A DNA stretch of 64,000 bases from Paenibacillus sp. FSL R10-2782. Lineage in GTDB: Bacteria > Bacillota > Bacilli > Paenibacillales > Paenibacillaceae. Numbering within the stretch: the stretch's first letter is position 1; the number at the start of each line of letters is the position of its first letter. This document shows positions 53,555 through 62,161 of this stretch, piece by piece. A program made the translations under genes and the position numbers. The notes beneath the pieces are model-generated. The model saw only the letters and a list, made by a program, of their open reading frames with translations, searched no databases and was not told the DNA's origin. The stretch lies in the NCBI RefSeq assembly GCF_038592985.1, contig NZ_CP151951.1:3959001-4023000 (forward strand), read 5' to 3'.

Positions 53555-54769
53555 ATGAATATTCCCTATCTCATGAGATACCTTTCAACCCAGTTACAGA
53601 CTAACGTAATTCAATACAGTTTGGCCGGAGATATCCTCAATACAGAGATTTCGGGATCCCAAGAGGGGGCAGTAGATTCAGCCCGATCAGAATGGCCTGT
53701 AATCTTCAAGACTGCACATCCTAAATCCTTGCCTGTCATTATAGAAAATCGTTCTTGTCAGGTCTATGTCATCATGATTGTGTCGAATTACTGTTTTCAG
53801 ATCGGCCCGGTGCGAATCCTGGAACAAGTCCCCTTTCAGCACGTCATGCCGGACTGGGGGATCATTGAGAACACTGAACACGTTGTATTCTGTGACTTTG
53901 ATCTATTGCTGCAACATACACTTTTGATGCGTAATTTGCTTTCGAATGATCCGATAGACCGAAAAGAGTTGCTGGAGTTCAACCTGGATACCCGTGCAGA
54001 ACAAAACGTAAAAAAACATTTCTCCGATATTCTTTTTCAAAATCAGGAGTCAGGCAAAATGCACAATCCGTATGATCAAGAGGTTCGGGAGATCAGCAGC
54101 ATCCGTAACGGAGATTTCAAACAATTAGAACGCAGTCTAAGCGAAAAAAGTAGCGGACACTATGGCGTTCTTGCTCACGACCCGCTTCGATCCCTAAAAA
54201 ACATATGCATTGTCGTAATTACGCTGGCAAGTCGCGCAGCTATTGAAGGAGGGGTCTCTCCCGAGATTGCCTACTCCTTAAGTGACAGCTACATTTACAA
54301 AATGGAAGAATTAAATGATCGCCACACCATTCATCAGTTATGCCGTAACGCCGAGTATGAATATACCCGTTTAGTATACGATATCAAGCAAATGAGACAT
54401 AAGCAGCCTGCCGCGATGCATTCCAACCCCAAAATTACTCGATGTAAGGATTATATTTTTGAACATTTGCATGACAAGATCACACTTGGCGGGATTGCCA
54501 AGGAACTGAACGTCAATGCAAATTACCTTGCAGATCTGTTCAGTAGAACGGAAGGAGTGACGATCCGTGACTTCATCATGCAGGAAAAGATGAATCTTGC
54601 CCGTAATTTACTGATCTATTCCGAGTATACCTACAGCGAGATTGCAACAAGCCTGGGCTTTTGCTCCCAAAGCCATTTTGGTAAAATTTTTAAAGAGGTG
54701 GCTGGAACCACACCCAAACAGTACAGGGATACCTACGGCCTGAAACCATCTAGAGAGCTCATAGAGTAG
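53555..54769 (+). CDS. AraC-family regulator of the GH5-GH43 unit
   Basis: A 404-aa protein. The first 290 residues form a large sensor region of unknown fold (PAS- or YSIRK-like features not evident). The C-terminal 110 residues are an AraC double helix-turn-helix: CKDYIFEHLHDKITLGGIAK, NVNANYLADLFSRTEGVTI and SEIATSLGFCSQSHFGKIFK. The N-terminal layout (a domain with QIGPVRI followed by a long helical part) is shared with several Paenibacillus AraC proteins next to glycosidase genes. GGAGG lies before the ATG. It is divergent from the GH5 gene, so local regulation is the natural inference. Confidence 0.88.
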   Translation: MNIPYLMRYLSTQLQTNVIQYSLAGDILNTEISGSQEGAVDSARSEWPVIFKTAHPKSLPVIIENRSCQVYVIMIVSNYCFQIGPVRILEQVPFQHVMPDWGIIENTEHVVFCDFDLLLQHTLLMRNLLSNDPIDRKELLEFNLDTRAEQNVKKHFSDILFQNQESGKMHNPYDQEVREISSIRNGDFKQLERSLSEKSSGHYGVLAHDPLRSLKNICIVVITLASRAAIEGGVSPEIAYSLSDSYIYKMEELNDRHTIHQLCRNAEYEYTRLVYDIKQMRHKQPAAMHSNPKITRCKDYIFEHLHDKITLGGIAKELNVNANYLADLFSRTEGVTIRDFIMQEKMNLARNLLIYSEYTYSEIATSLGFCSQSHFGKIFKEVAGTTPKQYRDTYGLKPSRELIE

Positions 54770-54796
54770 TGTGGTTTAGTCTATGCTACGAAAGCC

Positions 54797-54835
54797 AAAG
54801 CCCAAGCATCCTTCGCTTGGGCTTTGCTCTTTTCT
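54797..54835 (+). terminator. terminator of the AraC gene
   Basis: AAAGCCCAAGC (54797-54807) and GCTTGGGCTTT (54815-54825) pair perfectly around a 7-base loop, followed by GCTCTTTTCTTTC. The minus-strand side is also suitable for the convergent remnant. Confidence 0.8.
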
Positions 54836-54855
54836 TTCTGCAATACTACGTCAAT

Positions 54856-55362
54856 TTAGTGAATCAATTGAATCTGATCTACACGGATATCCTTATCTTT
54901 GAAAACAAGGTACACATTCTGTTTGCCCTTCACTTTGTGGGTTATTTCAGCGATCACATCCGAATATTTCATTTCATTCAGCGTTGCTCCGGTTCCATTC
55001 AAGCTTGGAATCTCATATGAAGACATTCCTGTTGGGCCAAATTTCAAAGTCGCCAGTTTGGCTCCGTCAGGTGATCCTGCTCTCACCTCAATGATTGAAC
55101 TGTTATTATGTGAACTGACTCGTAATTTGAGCTTATTCACCCCGTCCAGACTCACATTTGGCAATGCCACCCAAGAGTTCCTCTTCGTTGACATCACAGC
55201 GTAATATTGTCCAGCTAATGTAATACTTCGTTCCTTGCTGACCAGGTTAATGTGCTCACCATGACTGCCGCAAGCAAGGATAGTGAAAACTTCTTCCCCT
55301 GTCGAATAAACTTCGCAACCAATTTGTAATCGATCACCAAAATATGTATCCCCTTCAGAATT
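54856..55362 (-). pseudogene. 3' remnant of a carbohydrate enzyme with CBM6-like module
   Basis: The minus-strand frame opens just after a TGA (55363-55365) and runs about 168 codons to 54856 without a plausible start signal. It reads GDTYFGDRLQIGCEVYSTGE and LACGSHGEHINLVSKERSI, then a module with SWVALPNVSLDGVNKLKL, IEVRAGSPDGAKLATLKFG and NVYLVFKDKDIRVDQIQLIH. The latter has the beta-sandwich pattern of a family 6 carbohydrate-binding module. The catalytic part of the enzyme is missing. It lies between the GH5/GH43 regulator and a truncated ABC permease, so a larger polysaccharide locus has been deleted here. Confidence 0.72.
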
Positions 55363-55492
55363 TCAGGGTATAATATCGCTTTCTTATTTTAGCAACCGAT
55401 CTTCTACTGAATCAGTAGAGAGAAATAGTGGAAAGTTTGTAATTGCCGAATACTGAAAATATATGTCAACCAGCCACAGCAACGGAATCTTT

Positions 55493-55535
55493 TGAAAAAA
55501 AGGAACGATCTCCGCCTTGACAGAAATCGTTCCTT
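55493..55535 (-). terminator. terminator after the ABC permease remnant
   Basis: AAGGAACGAT (55500-55509) and ATCGTTCCTT (55526-55535) form a 10-bp stem with a 16-base loop. On the minus strand TTTTTCAAAAG follows, extending the T-run of the stem to seven. Confidence 0.85.
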
Positions 55536-55551
55536 GAATCTGGGTTGTGCA

Positions 55552-55743
55552 TCAGCCTTTCACTGCACCAGTTGTGACACCCTTGGTAATTTTCTCGTTG
55601 AAAATGGCATAAATGATGATCGCTGGAATAGAGGTTAATACCATTACCGCAAACTGTGAACCATAGTCAGATGAATATTGTCCCGCAAAATTCATAACGG
55701 AGAAAGGCAATGTCTTCAACGCATCCTGACTAAAATTTAACAA
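55552..55743 (-). pseudogene. carbohydrate ABC transporter permease, C-terminal remnant
   Basis: Only about 60 codons remain: TLPFSVMNFAGQYSSDYGSQ, FAVMVLTSIPAIIIYAIFNE, then KITKGVTTGAVKG. This is the typical C-terminal end of MalG/LplC-type sugar ABC permeases, which are normally near 280-300 aa with six helices. The conserved EAA loop and first five helices are missing. The frame begins inside the last codons of the DUF1349 gene and no binding protein or second permease remains. It is a deletion product and cannot function as a transporter. Confidence 0.85.
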
Positions 55744-56315
55744 TTTCCTCCACGAATATCTTCCAGGCCTCTCAGCTCCAAGGAGACATCTTTAAAATGA
55801 ATCAATGCTCCCTCTCCAATCGGAGACTGAGCTTCGAGTCCTACCTTGATTCTCTTTTGCATCGGAAGATTACAAAGACGAGCCATTATATATCTTTCTC
55901 CATCCAATGAATAGTGTGTAGCAAAAATATCATCTTTGCGAGCTAATTGGAGCCATACTTCTTGCCCCTCAACATTATATCCATTGGCATCATCCGATAG
56001 CCCATTGGTCATAACGGTTACTACGGAATGCGTATCGAAATCCGTTCTTTCGAAACAAGCTTTTGCCCATAGATTATCATGATCTACTGCAAGAAGAACG
56101 CCAGCATCAAACGTGCTGACAAAAGCCAGACTTACTCTCGCTCGCAACACGAAATCCCCTTCAACCCACTGATAAAAAAAAGGTGCGCTTGTATTTACAT
56201 CCCCATTCCCGGGATGAACAAAATATTCCGAGCCTTTTGGAGCAAATATTTCTATGCCATCTTCCGTTACATTATGTTGGGCTCCGTTCACCCACTGAAA
56301 ATCTTTAAAGTCCAC
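55737..56315 (-). CDS. DUF1349 concanavalin-like protein
   Basis: A 192-aa cytosolic protein with the DUF1349 beta-sandwich: DFKDFQWVNGAQHNVTEDGI, GSEYFVHPGNGDVNTSAPFF, GDFVLRARVSLAFVSTFDAG, LLAVDHDNLWAKACFE, and GEEVWLQLARKDDIF-like strands near residue 125. Yeast REE1 and many glycan-locus proteins share this fold, probably binding sugar or polysaccharide breakdown products. The frame opens at 56384, but the GTG at 56315 lies 8 bases after GGAGG. Its 3' end overlaps the ABC permease remnant. It is divergent from an AraC gene. Confidence 0.82.
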   Translation of the reverse strand: MDFKDFQWVNGAQHNVTEDGIEIFAPKGSEYFVHPGNGDVNTSAPFFYQWVEGDFVLRARVSLAFVSTFDAGVLLAVDHDNLWAKACFERTDFDTHSVVTVMTNGLSDDANGYNVEGQEVWLQLARKDDIFATHYSLDGERYIMARLCNLPMQKRIKVGLEAQSPIGEGALIHFKDVSLELRGLEDIRGGNC

Positions 56316-56522
56316 TTTTTTTGCCTCCAATGCGTAATGTTGATATCCATCCTCTAGTTGCTTGTTGAAGAGAAGTGATAACACAGTATTCTTGTCTCAT
56401 TTGACAATGTACCAAAATTACGATATATGATGTTACATAATACTAAGATAATTTTAAAATACTAATATGGATTTTCACCTTGATATTATGAGCACACTTT
56501 TATGGATGAAGGGTAGGACACC

Positions 56523-57248
56523 ATGCTAAAATATTATGACTTTTTGTTCAGGCTTCGCTCCAGCGAATTTGAACATCATACACCCGAGAGGAACGTGGAG
56601 CTTCTCTTTAACCTTTTTAACCGTCCCCATAGTTCCGGAGTTGCTTCACAATTTTGCAATAATCTGGACGGTGATATGGGCATTCTTTCGGATAACGAGA
56701 TTAAAAATTTACAGCTGACGATCACAGGTACGGTATTTCTACTAACCTCGTATTTGATCGATAACCATGTTAATTCGGAACATGCATACAGCACGGGTGA
56801 TTTCTTTATTCACAAGGCGGATACAATTAAAACAACAGAAGAATCATCAGCACTCTTTGATGAAATGGCTATGCGGTACAAAGATCTGCTGCAAAGTCGA
56901 CGAAAAGTCTCATACGGGTATCCCATTGATAAATGCATTCATTATATTGAACAAAAGCTGCATTCCCCGCTAACTCTGGATGATATTGCCGGATACATGG
57001 GAATGACTCCGGAATATTTGACGACGCTGTTTAAACAAACGACTGGAATTTCAGCCTATCAATATGTCACCCAGAGAAAGATCGAGGAAGCCAAAGACAT
57101 GCTGCAGTACACCAGTATACCCATGCATATCGTTGCGAGTTCCCTCGGCTTTAATAGTAATCCGCATTTCTCCAATGCCTTCAAGAAAAATGTTGGGCTT
57201 ACCCCTTTCCAGTTTAGAAAGGAACATAGTAAGACTTCTCTATTTTAG
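56523..57248 (+). CDS. AraC-family transcriptional regulator
   Basis: A 241-aa protein with a short helical N-terminal part (about 1-130, no recognised sensor domain) and a C-terminal AraC double helix-turn-helix: DKCIHYIEQKLHSPLTLDDI, AGYMGMTPEYLTTLFKQTTG, IVASSLGFNSNPHFSNAFKK and GLTPFQFRKEH. It resembles the C-terminal half of the 404-aa regulator at 53.6 kb, and its N-terminal sequence reads like the inner half of that protein (EIKNLQLTITGTVFLLTSYL against SLKNICIVVITLASRAAIEG). The first 150 residues of the longer type are absent. GAAGGGTAGGA lies before the ATG. Target genes are probably DUF1349 and neighbours. Confidence 0.82.
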   Translation: MLKYYDFLFRLRSSEFEHHTPERNVELLFNLFNRPHSSGVASQFCNNLDGDMGILSDNEIKNLQLTITGTVFLLTSYLIDNHVNSEHAYSTGDFFIHKADTIKTTEESSALFDEMAMRYKDLLQSRRKVSYGYPIDKCIHYIEQKLHSPLTLDDIAGYMGMTPEYLTTLFKQTTGISAYQYVTQRKIEEAKDMLQYTSIPMHIVASSLGFNSNPHFSNAFKKNVGLTPFQFRKEHSKTSLF

Positions 57249-57313
57249 AAGTTATCCTTACTGTGAATCTATAGCTCTCATGATAGCGCTTACGTTGTGA
57301 TTTTCGCACGACA

Positions 57314-58270
57314 TTAACCATAACAGATCCGCAGCTTTGAATAGAAGTCTTCCATCGTCATCCTCACATCTATATAATCGTAGACTCGTATTTGCTTGCC
57401 CTCCGTTCTCATCTCATAGGTCATATCCTCTCCAATGATCGGCGCATATTCCATATGGTATGTGCACCGATCTTTACCATATAGCAACACAGTTATTGTC
57501 GGCTGATCCCCCAAACACCAGGTCTCCCCATGCGGCCATCTCCAGTCCGGATACTTTAATCCCATATCCGTGTTGAAATCAACTAATTGTTCAAACAGAT
57601 ATCGACCGATGGGTCCACATGCGTGTACCTTATCCTGAATTTCTGCTAAAGATGCCTCTACCTGTCTATATGTACTCATGGGAATCTGCCAAATCGGAAT
57701 GGATGAGTCAAACACAATCTGTGCTGCCCGAACATCCTGATACATATTAAATTCATTGCCTCCTAGCGGATAATCTCCGCCCCCGATCCAGATTGCAGTC
57801 AAACGGTTGGAAATTTGAGGATTTTTCCGATATGCCAGCGCCAGATCTGTAAGACATCCTTGAAGAGCCACAAACAGGGGTCGCTCATCGTCTTTCATCG
57901 CCTCTTCAACAATAAAGTCAGCGCCCTCACTCACTTGCAAGTTATCATCCAGATCTATTGGACCTGTGGCACCCTTCTGAACAGGAATGTCATTCATACC
58001 CATCAGGTGAAGAAGCTTATCAATCTCTGTGTAGCTCTCTGACATGCTGCATACAGGTTGTTCTTCATTCTGAGACATTCTAAATTTTATTCCATAATGA
58101 CCGGCAATAATTCCGGCAATCTCAAACGAGGGAGTAAGTAAATGATGGACAATAGCGAATTGGTCATCTGCCTCGTTTTTGGCATCTGCGTGAACAATGA
58201 CTCTTACCTTTTTCGAATCCGGCACATTGAATTTAAATTTTGAGTCAAGGATTTCCTGTCTCTTCATCAT
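57314..58270 (-). CDS. nucleoside hydrolase-like protein
   Basis: A 318-aa protein of the inosine-uridine nucleoside hydrolase superfamily, enzymes that split the N-glycosidic bond with a bound calcium. The N-terminal metal motif is changed from DTDxxxDD to HADAKNEADDQFAIVH, keeping the AsnGluAlaAspAsp pattern. Later features are ALQGCLTDLALAYRKNP, IWIGGGDYPLGGNEFNMYQD and a C-terminal CLGDQPTITVLLYG. The deviation at the first motif suggests a substrate other than standard nucleosides, possibly a glycan-linked compound. AGAGGAAA lies before the ATG. It is transcribed alone toward the AraC gene. Confidence 0.85.
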   Translation of the reverse strand: MMKRQEILDSKFKFNVPDSKKVRVIVHADAKNEADDQFAIVHHLLTPSFEIAGIIAGHYGIKFRMSQNEEQPVCSMSESYTEIDKLLHLMGMNDIPVQKGATGPIDLDDNLQVSEGADFIVEEAMKDDERPLFVALQGCLTDLALAYRKNPQISNRLTAIWIGGGDYPLGGNEFNMYQDVRAAQIVFDSSIPIWQIPMSTYRQVEASLAEIQDKVHACGPIGRYLFEQLVDFNTDMGLKYPDWRWPHGETWCLGDQPTITVLLYGKDRCTYHMEYAPIIGEDMTYEMRTEGKQIRVYDYIDVRMTMEDFYSKLRICYG

Positions 58271-58394
58271 TTTCCTCTCACCTTCCAGCTATATATTAAG
58301 CGCTTTCTTAAATGATAACACAAATGTCAACAAGTGCACTCGTCGGGTATGCGCTTTTATAATCCGTAAGATGCGTGCGGGTGAGGGAAGAAAA

Positions 58395-58475
58395 ATGCTT
58401 TTCGACAATCCCACGATACAGCGTGCTTGCGAAAATGCCCAGCTCTCTCGCCACTTGGGCGACAGCTTTCCCTTC
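58395..58475 (-). pseudogene. IS3-family OrfA helix-turn-helix remnant
   Basis: One minus-strand frame reads KAVAQVARELGIFASTLYRG followed by IVEK, the helix-turn-helix core of IS3/IS150-type OrfA proteins (usual form VAxVARELGIxxSTLYRW). Nothing of OrfB or of terminal repeats is recognisable. It is a short trace of an old insertion in the intergenic region before the nucleoside hydrolase gene. Confidence 0.5.
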
Positions 58476-58768
58476 CTCCTATTCTCGCTTCTCGATGTCC
58501 ACTTTTTAATCTAGCATCATTTTAGACAACTCTATATGTTGTATGTCATACAGCTTCAAAAAACTCCCTGATTCCTTGTTAAATATCTTTATAAAACCTT
58601 TTCGTCAATATTTTGGAAAAACCAACTCCGCCCACTTTGCTGTTGTGAGTGTAACTTCTCTAGTGCAGTGAAGTGCACTCATGGTGTTGATCTCATGTTT
58701 TTGAACTTTGCCCTTGACCTTCCCGGCCCTTTCACAAAAGTATGGACCCTTGCGGCACCAGCGAAGCG

Positions 58769-58883
58769 GGTGATTTGAATCCGAAGAAGCGGAGCGTTGA
58801 CCTTTGCCTCTGAATTCCAACCTTCTGTCTTATTACAATTAGAGGAATTCAGAAGTAACAGCGATCGGAGGATCAAATCACAC
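58769..58883. repeat. long imperfect palindrome of about 115 bp
   Basis: Outer arms GTGATTTGAATCC (58769-58782) and GGATCAAATCAC (58870-58882), one base different, and inner arms TCTGAATTCC (58809-58818) and GGAATTCAGA (58843-58852), a perfect 10-bp match, enclose a 24-base loop. The parts between are partly complementary (GCGTTGACCTTTG against the AAGTAACAGCGA side). No T-run closes the structure. It lies in a 650-bp stretch without genes, after bmrA. It could be a structured RNA or an interspersed repeat. Confidence 0.6.
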
Positions 58884-58919
58884 GCGAAGCGGCCTCAAAC
58901 GCGCTCCATACTCCGCTCC

Positions 58920-60716
58920 TCACACTTCCACAAACTGCTTCTGAGCCAGCTCGCGGTATACCTGATGGGACTCTATTAACTCGGCATGAGTTCCTGCACC
59001 GGTTACCTTACCCTTGTCCAACACAATAATTTGATCGGAATGAACCACAGTAGACAAACGGTGAGCGATAACAATCGTCGTACGACCTTCCATCAGATTC
59101 GCCAGTGCTTTCTGCACCTCATGCTCGGAAGAGCTGTCCAGACTGGATGTAGCCTCGTCCAGCATAAGAATGTCCGGGCTGCGAAGAAGCGCACGCGCAA
59201 TAGCAATCCGTTGACGCTGTCCGCCGGAGAGCTTCATCCCCCGCTCACCCACCTCAGTCTCATAGCCCTGCGGTAAATCCATAATAAATGTATCCGCATA
59301 TGCCATCGTGGCTGCCTGTCTCACTTCCTCCAGATCAGCTTCCCGTCCCAAGCCATACGTGATGTTATCTCTGACCGTTCCGGTCATCATCGAGCTTTCC
59401 TGGGACACATAGCCGATTTTAGAGCGCCAGGAGGATAATGTATACAATGATATCGGCTCGTCTCCATAACGAATCTCTCCTGTATCTGGTACATAAAAAC
59501 GCTCTAGCAACGAAAACAGAGTGGACTTGCCGCTCCCGCTCGGTCCGACAAATGCAGTTGTCCGGTTAGCCGGAATGACCAAGCTGGCATGATGAAGAAC
59601 CTCTTCACCTTCAGTATAGGAAAAGACAACATCACGCAGCACGATATCTCTGCTCTCTTTTGTCGCTTCCTGCTTCAATTCCAGCGGCTCCTCTTCATGA
59701 TCCAAAATCGTCTGGATTCGTTCCGTTGCTCCTACCACCTTTTGCAGACGCGAATATAAAGTTGTGAACTGGGCCATCGGTGTAATGACCTGAAACAGCA
59801 GTAAAATAAAAGCTACCAAATCCCCGGCAGTCAGCACGCCCGATGCGACGCGAACACCACCAACACCCAAAATAATAACCAGCACGGCGGTCAGCAAGAA
59901 AGTAGAGATAGGACCAACAAGGGCCAAAATACGGGATTCCTGCAAGCCAAAGCGGAACATCCGGTAAATACGATCCTCCCCGGCCTGTGCTTCCCTGCTT
60001 TCTGTCCCGTACGCCTTTACCAACCTGATTTCTCCGATTACCTGACTCAGTACCGAGGTCAGATCAGCCATCTCATCCTGCTGCTTTTTGGATATACGGT
60101 ACATTTTCCTGCCCACCGGAAATAAAATCAGCGCTGTTAACGGCACAATAGCCATGATAATAAGTGTCATAACCCAATCCAGATAAAACAACAAAGCGAT
60201 ACCGCCAATAATGGCAATCACGTTAGAAATCAGATTCACAAGATACTCCGTAATCAGGTTCATAATCAGACTTGTATCATTGGTGACACGACTCATCGTA
60301 TCCCCGGAACGATTCCGATCAAAATACGGAATGGGAAGAGACAAAATTTTATGCCATAAGCGTTTGCGCAAATTAGCGACAATTTTGTGTCCGGCATAGT
60401 TCAACATATAAATGGAAACCGCTGAAGCCACTGCCTGAAGCACAAAGGCCCCCAGCAGGCCAAAAATGACTATACGGTTCAATGAAGAAAAGGTTAAACC
60501 GTCGATCAGTCCTTTGGTCATCAGCGGTACAATTAAACCGGCAATCGTCTGGATCAAGGTCAGAATCAGGGCGATCACGAGAATGGCCTTGGGAGGATGT
60601 GCGCTTGCAATCAATTTGACAAATCGGCCCATGCCAGCCTTATCGGGTTTTTTATCCGGCTTTTCCTTCATTAGGTCCTGCTGTTCATCCCGCTGTAGAT
60701 GATGTTCCTTTTCCAT
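58920..60716 (-). CDS. ABC multidrug half-transporter, BmrA-like
   Basis: A 598-aa exporter with an N-terminal six-helix domain and a C-terminal nucleotide-binding domain, working as a homodimer in the cell membrane. Walker A is AFVGPSGSGKSTLFSLLERF, signature GMKLSGGQRQRIAIARALL, Walker B PDILMLDEATSSLDS, H-loop VIAHRLSTV. Similarity to B. subtilis BmrA (YvcC) extends through the membrane part (IPYFDRNRSGDTMSRVTNDT). The frame opens at 60893, but that leader carries no transporter sequence. The ATG at 60716 follows GAGGTA. It lies downstream of the NCS2 permease gene, separated by a hairpin. Confidence 0.9.
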   Translation of the reverse strand: MEKEHHLQRDEQQDLMKEKPDKKPDKAGMGRFVKLIASAHPPKAILVIALILTLIQTIAGLIVPLMTKGLIDGLTFSSLNRIVIFGLLGAFVLQAVASAVSIYMLNYAGHKIVANLRKRLWHKILSLPIPYFDRNRSGDTMSRVTNDTSLIMNLITEYLVNLISNVIAIIGGIALLFYLDWVMTLIIMAIVPLTALILFPVGRKMYRISKKQQDEMADLTSVLSQVIGEIRLVKAYGTESREAQAGEDRIYRMFRFGLQESRILALVGPISTFLLTAVLVIILGVGGVRVASGVLTAGDLVAFILLLFQVITPMAQFTTLYSRLQKVVGATERIQTILDHEEEPLELKQEATKESRDIVLRDVVFSYTEGEEVLHHASLVIPANRTTAFVGPSGSGKSTLFSLLERFYVPDTGEIRYGDEPISLYTLSSWRSKIGYVSQESSMMTGTVRDNITYGLGREADLEEVRQAATMAYADTFIMDLPQGYETEVGERGMKLSGGQRQRIAIARALLRSPDILMLDEATSSLDSSSEHEVQKALANLMEGRTTIVIAHRLSTVVHSDQIIVLDKGKVTGAGTHAELIESHQVYRELAQKQFVEV

Positions 60717-60765
60717 AAACCATGTACCTCGCTTCCTGTCTAACCATTCTTGTCCAAACAACAAC

Positions 60766-60784
60766 ACCCGCGCTGAGCGCGGGT
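60766..60784 (-). terminator. hairpin after the NCS2 permease gene
   Basis: ACCCGCGC and GCGCGGGT form a perfect 8-bp GC-rich stem with a 3-base loop. On the minus strand GTTGTTGTTTGG follows, a weak U-run. It lies between the permease stop and the bmrA-like start. Confidence 0.55.
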
Positions 60785-60813
60785 ATGAACAGTACAGCCT
60801 AAATTTGAGTTTA

Positions 60814-62112
60814 CTACACCAGAGAATGAAGCACAAAGTTAGCCACAAACAATACTGAAATGATATACAATGCGACAGGCACTTCCTTGCCACGCCCTGC
60901 TGCCAGTTTGGCTACGGGGTAAGCAATAAAGCCAAATGCCATTCCGTCTACAATGCTATACGTAAAGGGCATCATCACCATGACCAGAAATGCAGGAAAC
61001 GCCTCGGTAAAATCACTAAAATCCATCTCACGGACATTTTGTACCATCAGACCGCCAATGATGATGAGCACGGGCGCAATGGCACTATCCGGAATGTAAG
61101 CTAGTAACGGAATGAAAAAGAAGGTTGCCCCGAATAAAATGGCAGTGACCAGCGGCGTCGCTCCTGAGCGGCCTCCTGCTGCAATACCCGCCGTGGATTC
61201 CGCCGCCGCTACCGCCGGACTGCTCCCTAAAATACCGGCGAAAATATTGGTTACCGCCAACACTCGCAAGCTGTTCTTGAACGTATCCGGTCTTCCGATC
61301 ATGTTGGTCTGTGCAGCAATCATCCCAATGTTTTCGAACAGAACAATGAGCAGTAGCAGAAAAACGGCGATCCAGAAGGCTACTGAAACGATGCCTGAAA
61401 AGGATAGCTCGCCAAACAATTGCCCATACTGCCGCACTGTTTCAGAGGTTCGTACCCCGCTTGTTGGTTCTACAGCTCCCAGCACGTAAGCAAGCCCTGT
61501 TCCTGCCAAAATACTAATCAGCAGTCCTCCCTGAACGTTGCGCACAAACAGCACAATAGCGAGCAGCAATGTTACACAAGCCGTGATTACCTTTGGATCA
61601 TTAAAATGGCCGATCGCGACAAAAGTCGTTTGGTGAGCAATCACGATGCCGCTTTTTTGCAATCCAATAAAGGTCAAAAACAAACCAATTCCTACCGTAA
61701 TTCCGTGCTGTAAATTATGAGGAATCGCCTGACTAATCAGCTTGTACAAGGACGTAAATGCAACAACGGCGAATATAATACCTGTAATGGTGACCACCAT
61801 CAATGCTTCCTGCCAGCTCAGCTTCATAGAGTGTACGAGCGTATAAGTGAAAAAAGCATTAATCCCCATCCCTGGTACAACAACCATTGGGGACTTTCCG
61901 CCAAAGGCCATAAGCAAGCAGCCAATAATCGACGTGAGCAGTGTACCCAGCATAGCTCCTTGTAATGGAATCCCGGCATCTGCCAAAATGGTCGCATTGA
62001 CCATGACAATATATATAACGGAAAAATAGGAAATGGCGCCAGCAGCCACTTCCTTTTTCCAATGATGCTCGGGTTTGAAACCGAGACTTCTGGACCATAG
62101 TCCACCCTTCAT
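60814..62112 (-). CDS. NCS2-family purine permease (AzgA/PbuG type)
   Basis: A 432-aa membrane transporter with about 12-14 helices that imports hypoxanthine, guanine or adenine with protons. The AzgA-branch features are clear: EVAAGAISYFSVIYIVMVNA, VVVPGMGINAFFTYTLVHS, the QTNMIGRPD loop and SSPAVAAAESTAGIAAGGRS with its conserved acidic residue, and PFTYSIVDGMAFGFIAYP. GGAGGG precedes the ATG. It begins 49 bp after tcdA. I saw no purine riboswitch in this short gap, in contrast to B. subtilis pbuG. Confidence 0.93.
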   Translation of the reverse strand: MKGGLWSRSLGFKPEHHWKKEVAAGAISYFSVIYIVMVNATILADAGIPLQGAMLGTLLTSIIGCLLMAFGGKSPMVVVPGMGINAFFTYTLVHSMKLSWQEALMVVTITGIIFAVVAFTSLYKLISQAIPHNLQHGITVGIGLFLTFIGLQKSGIVIAHQTTFVAIGHFNDPKVITACVTLLLAIVLFVRNVQGGLLISILAGTGLAYVLGAVEPTSGVRTSETVRQYGQLFGELSFSGIVSVAFWIAVFLLLLIVLFENIGMIAAQTNMIGRPDTFKNSLRVLAVTNIFAGILGSSPAVAAAESTAGIAAGGRSGATPLVTAILFGATFFFIPLLAYIPDSAIAPVLIIIGGLMVQNVREMDFSDFTEAFPAFLVMVMMPFTYSIVDGMAFGFIAYPVAKLAAGRGKEVPVALYIISVLFVANFVLHSLV

Positions 62113-62161
62113 ACCAAAACCCTCCAGCTAGTTGTTCGATCTGTACCTACTATTTTCGGAC

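Noticed and set aside
54770..55550. A separate small plus-strand gene in the region of the CBM6 remnant
   Set aside because: The plus-strand frames here are antisense to the remnant and lack ribosome sites; the minus-strand reading shows a clear beta-module pattern.
62113..62161. Possible purine riboswitch ahead of the NCS2 permease
   Set aside because: The gap to tcdA is only 49 bp, too short for a purine aptamer plus expression platform.
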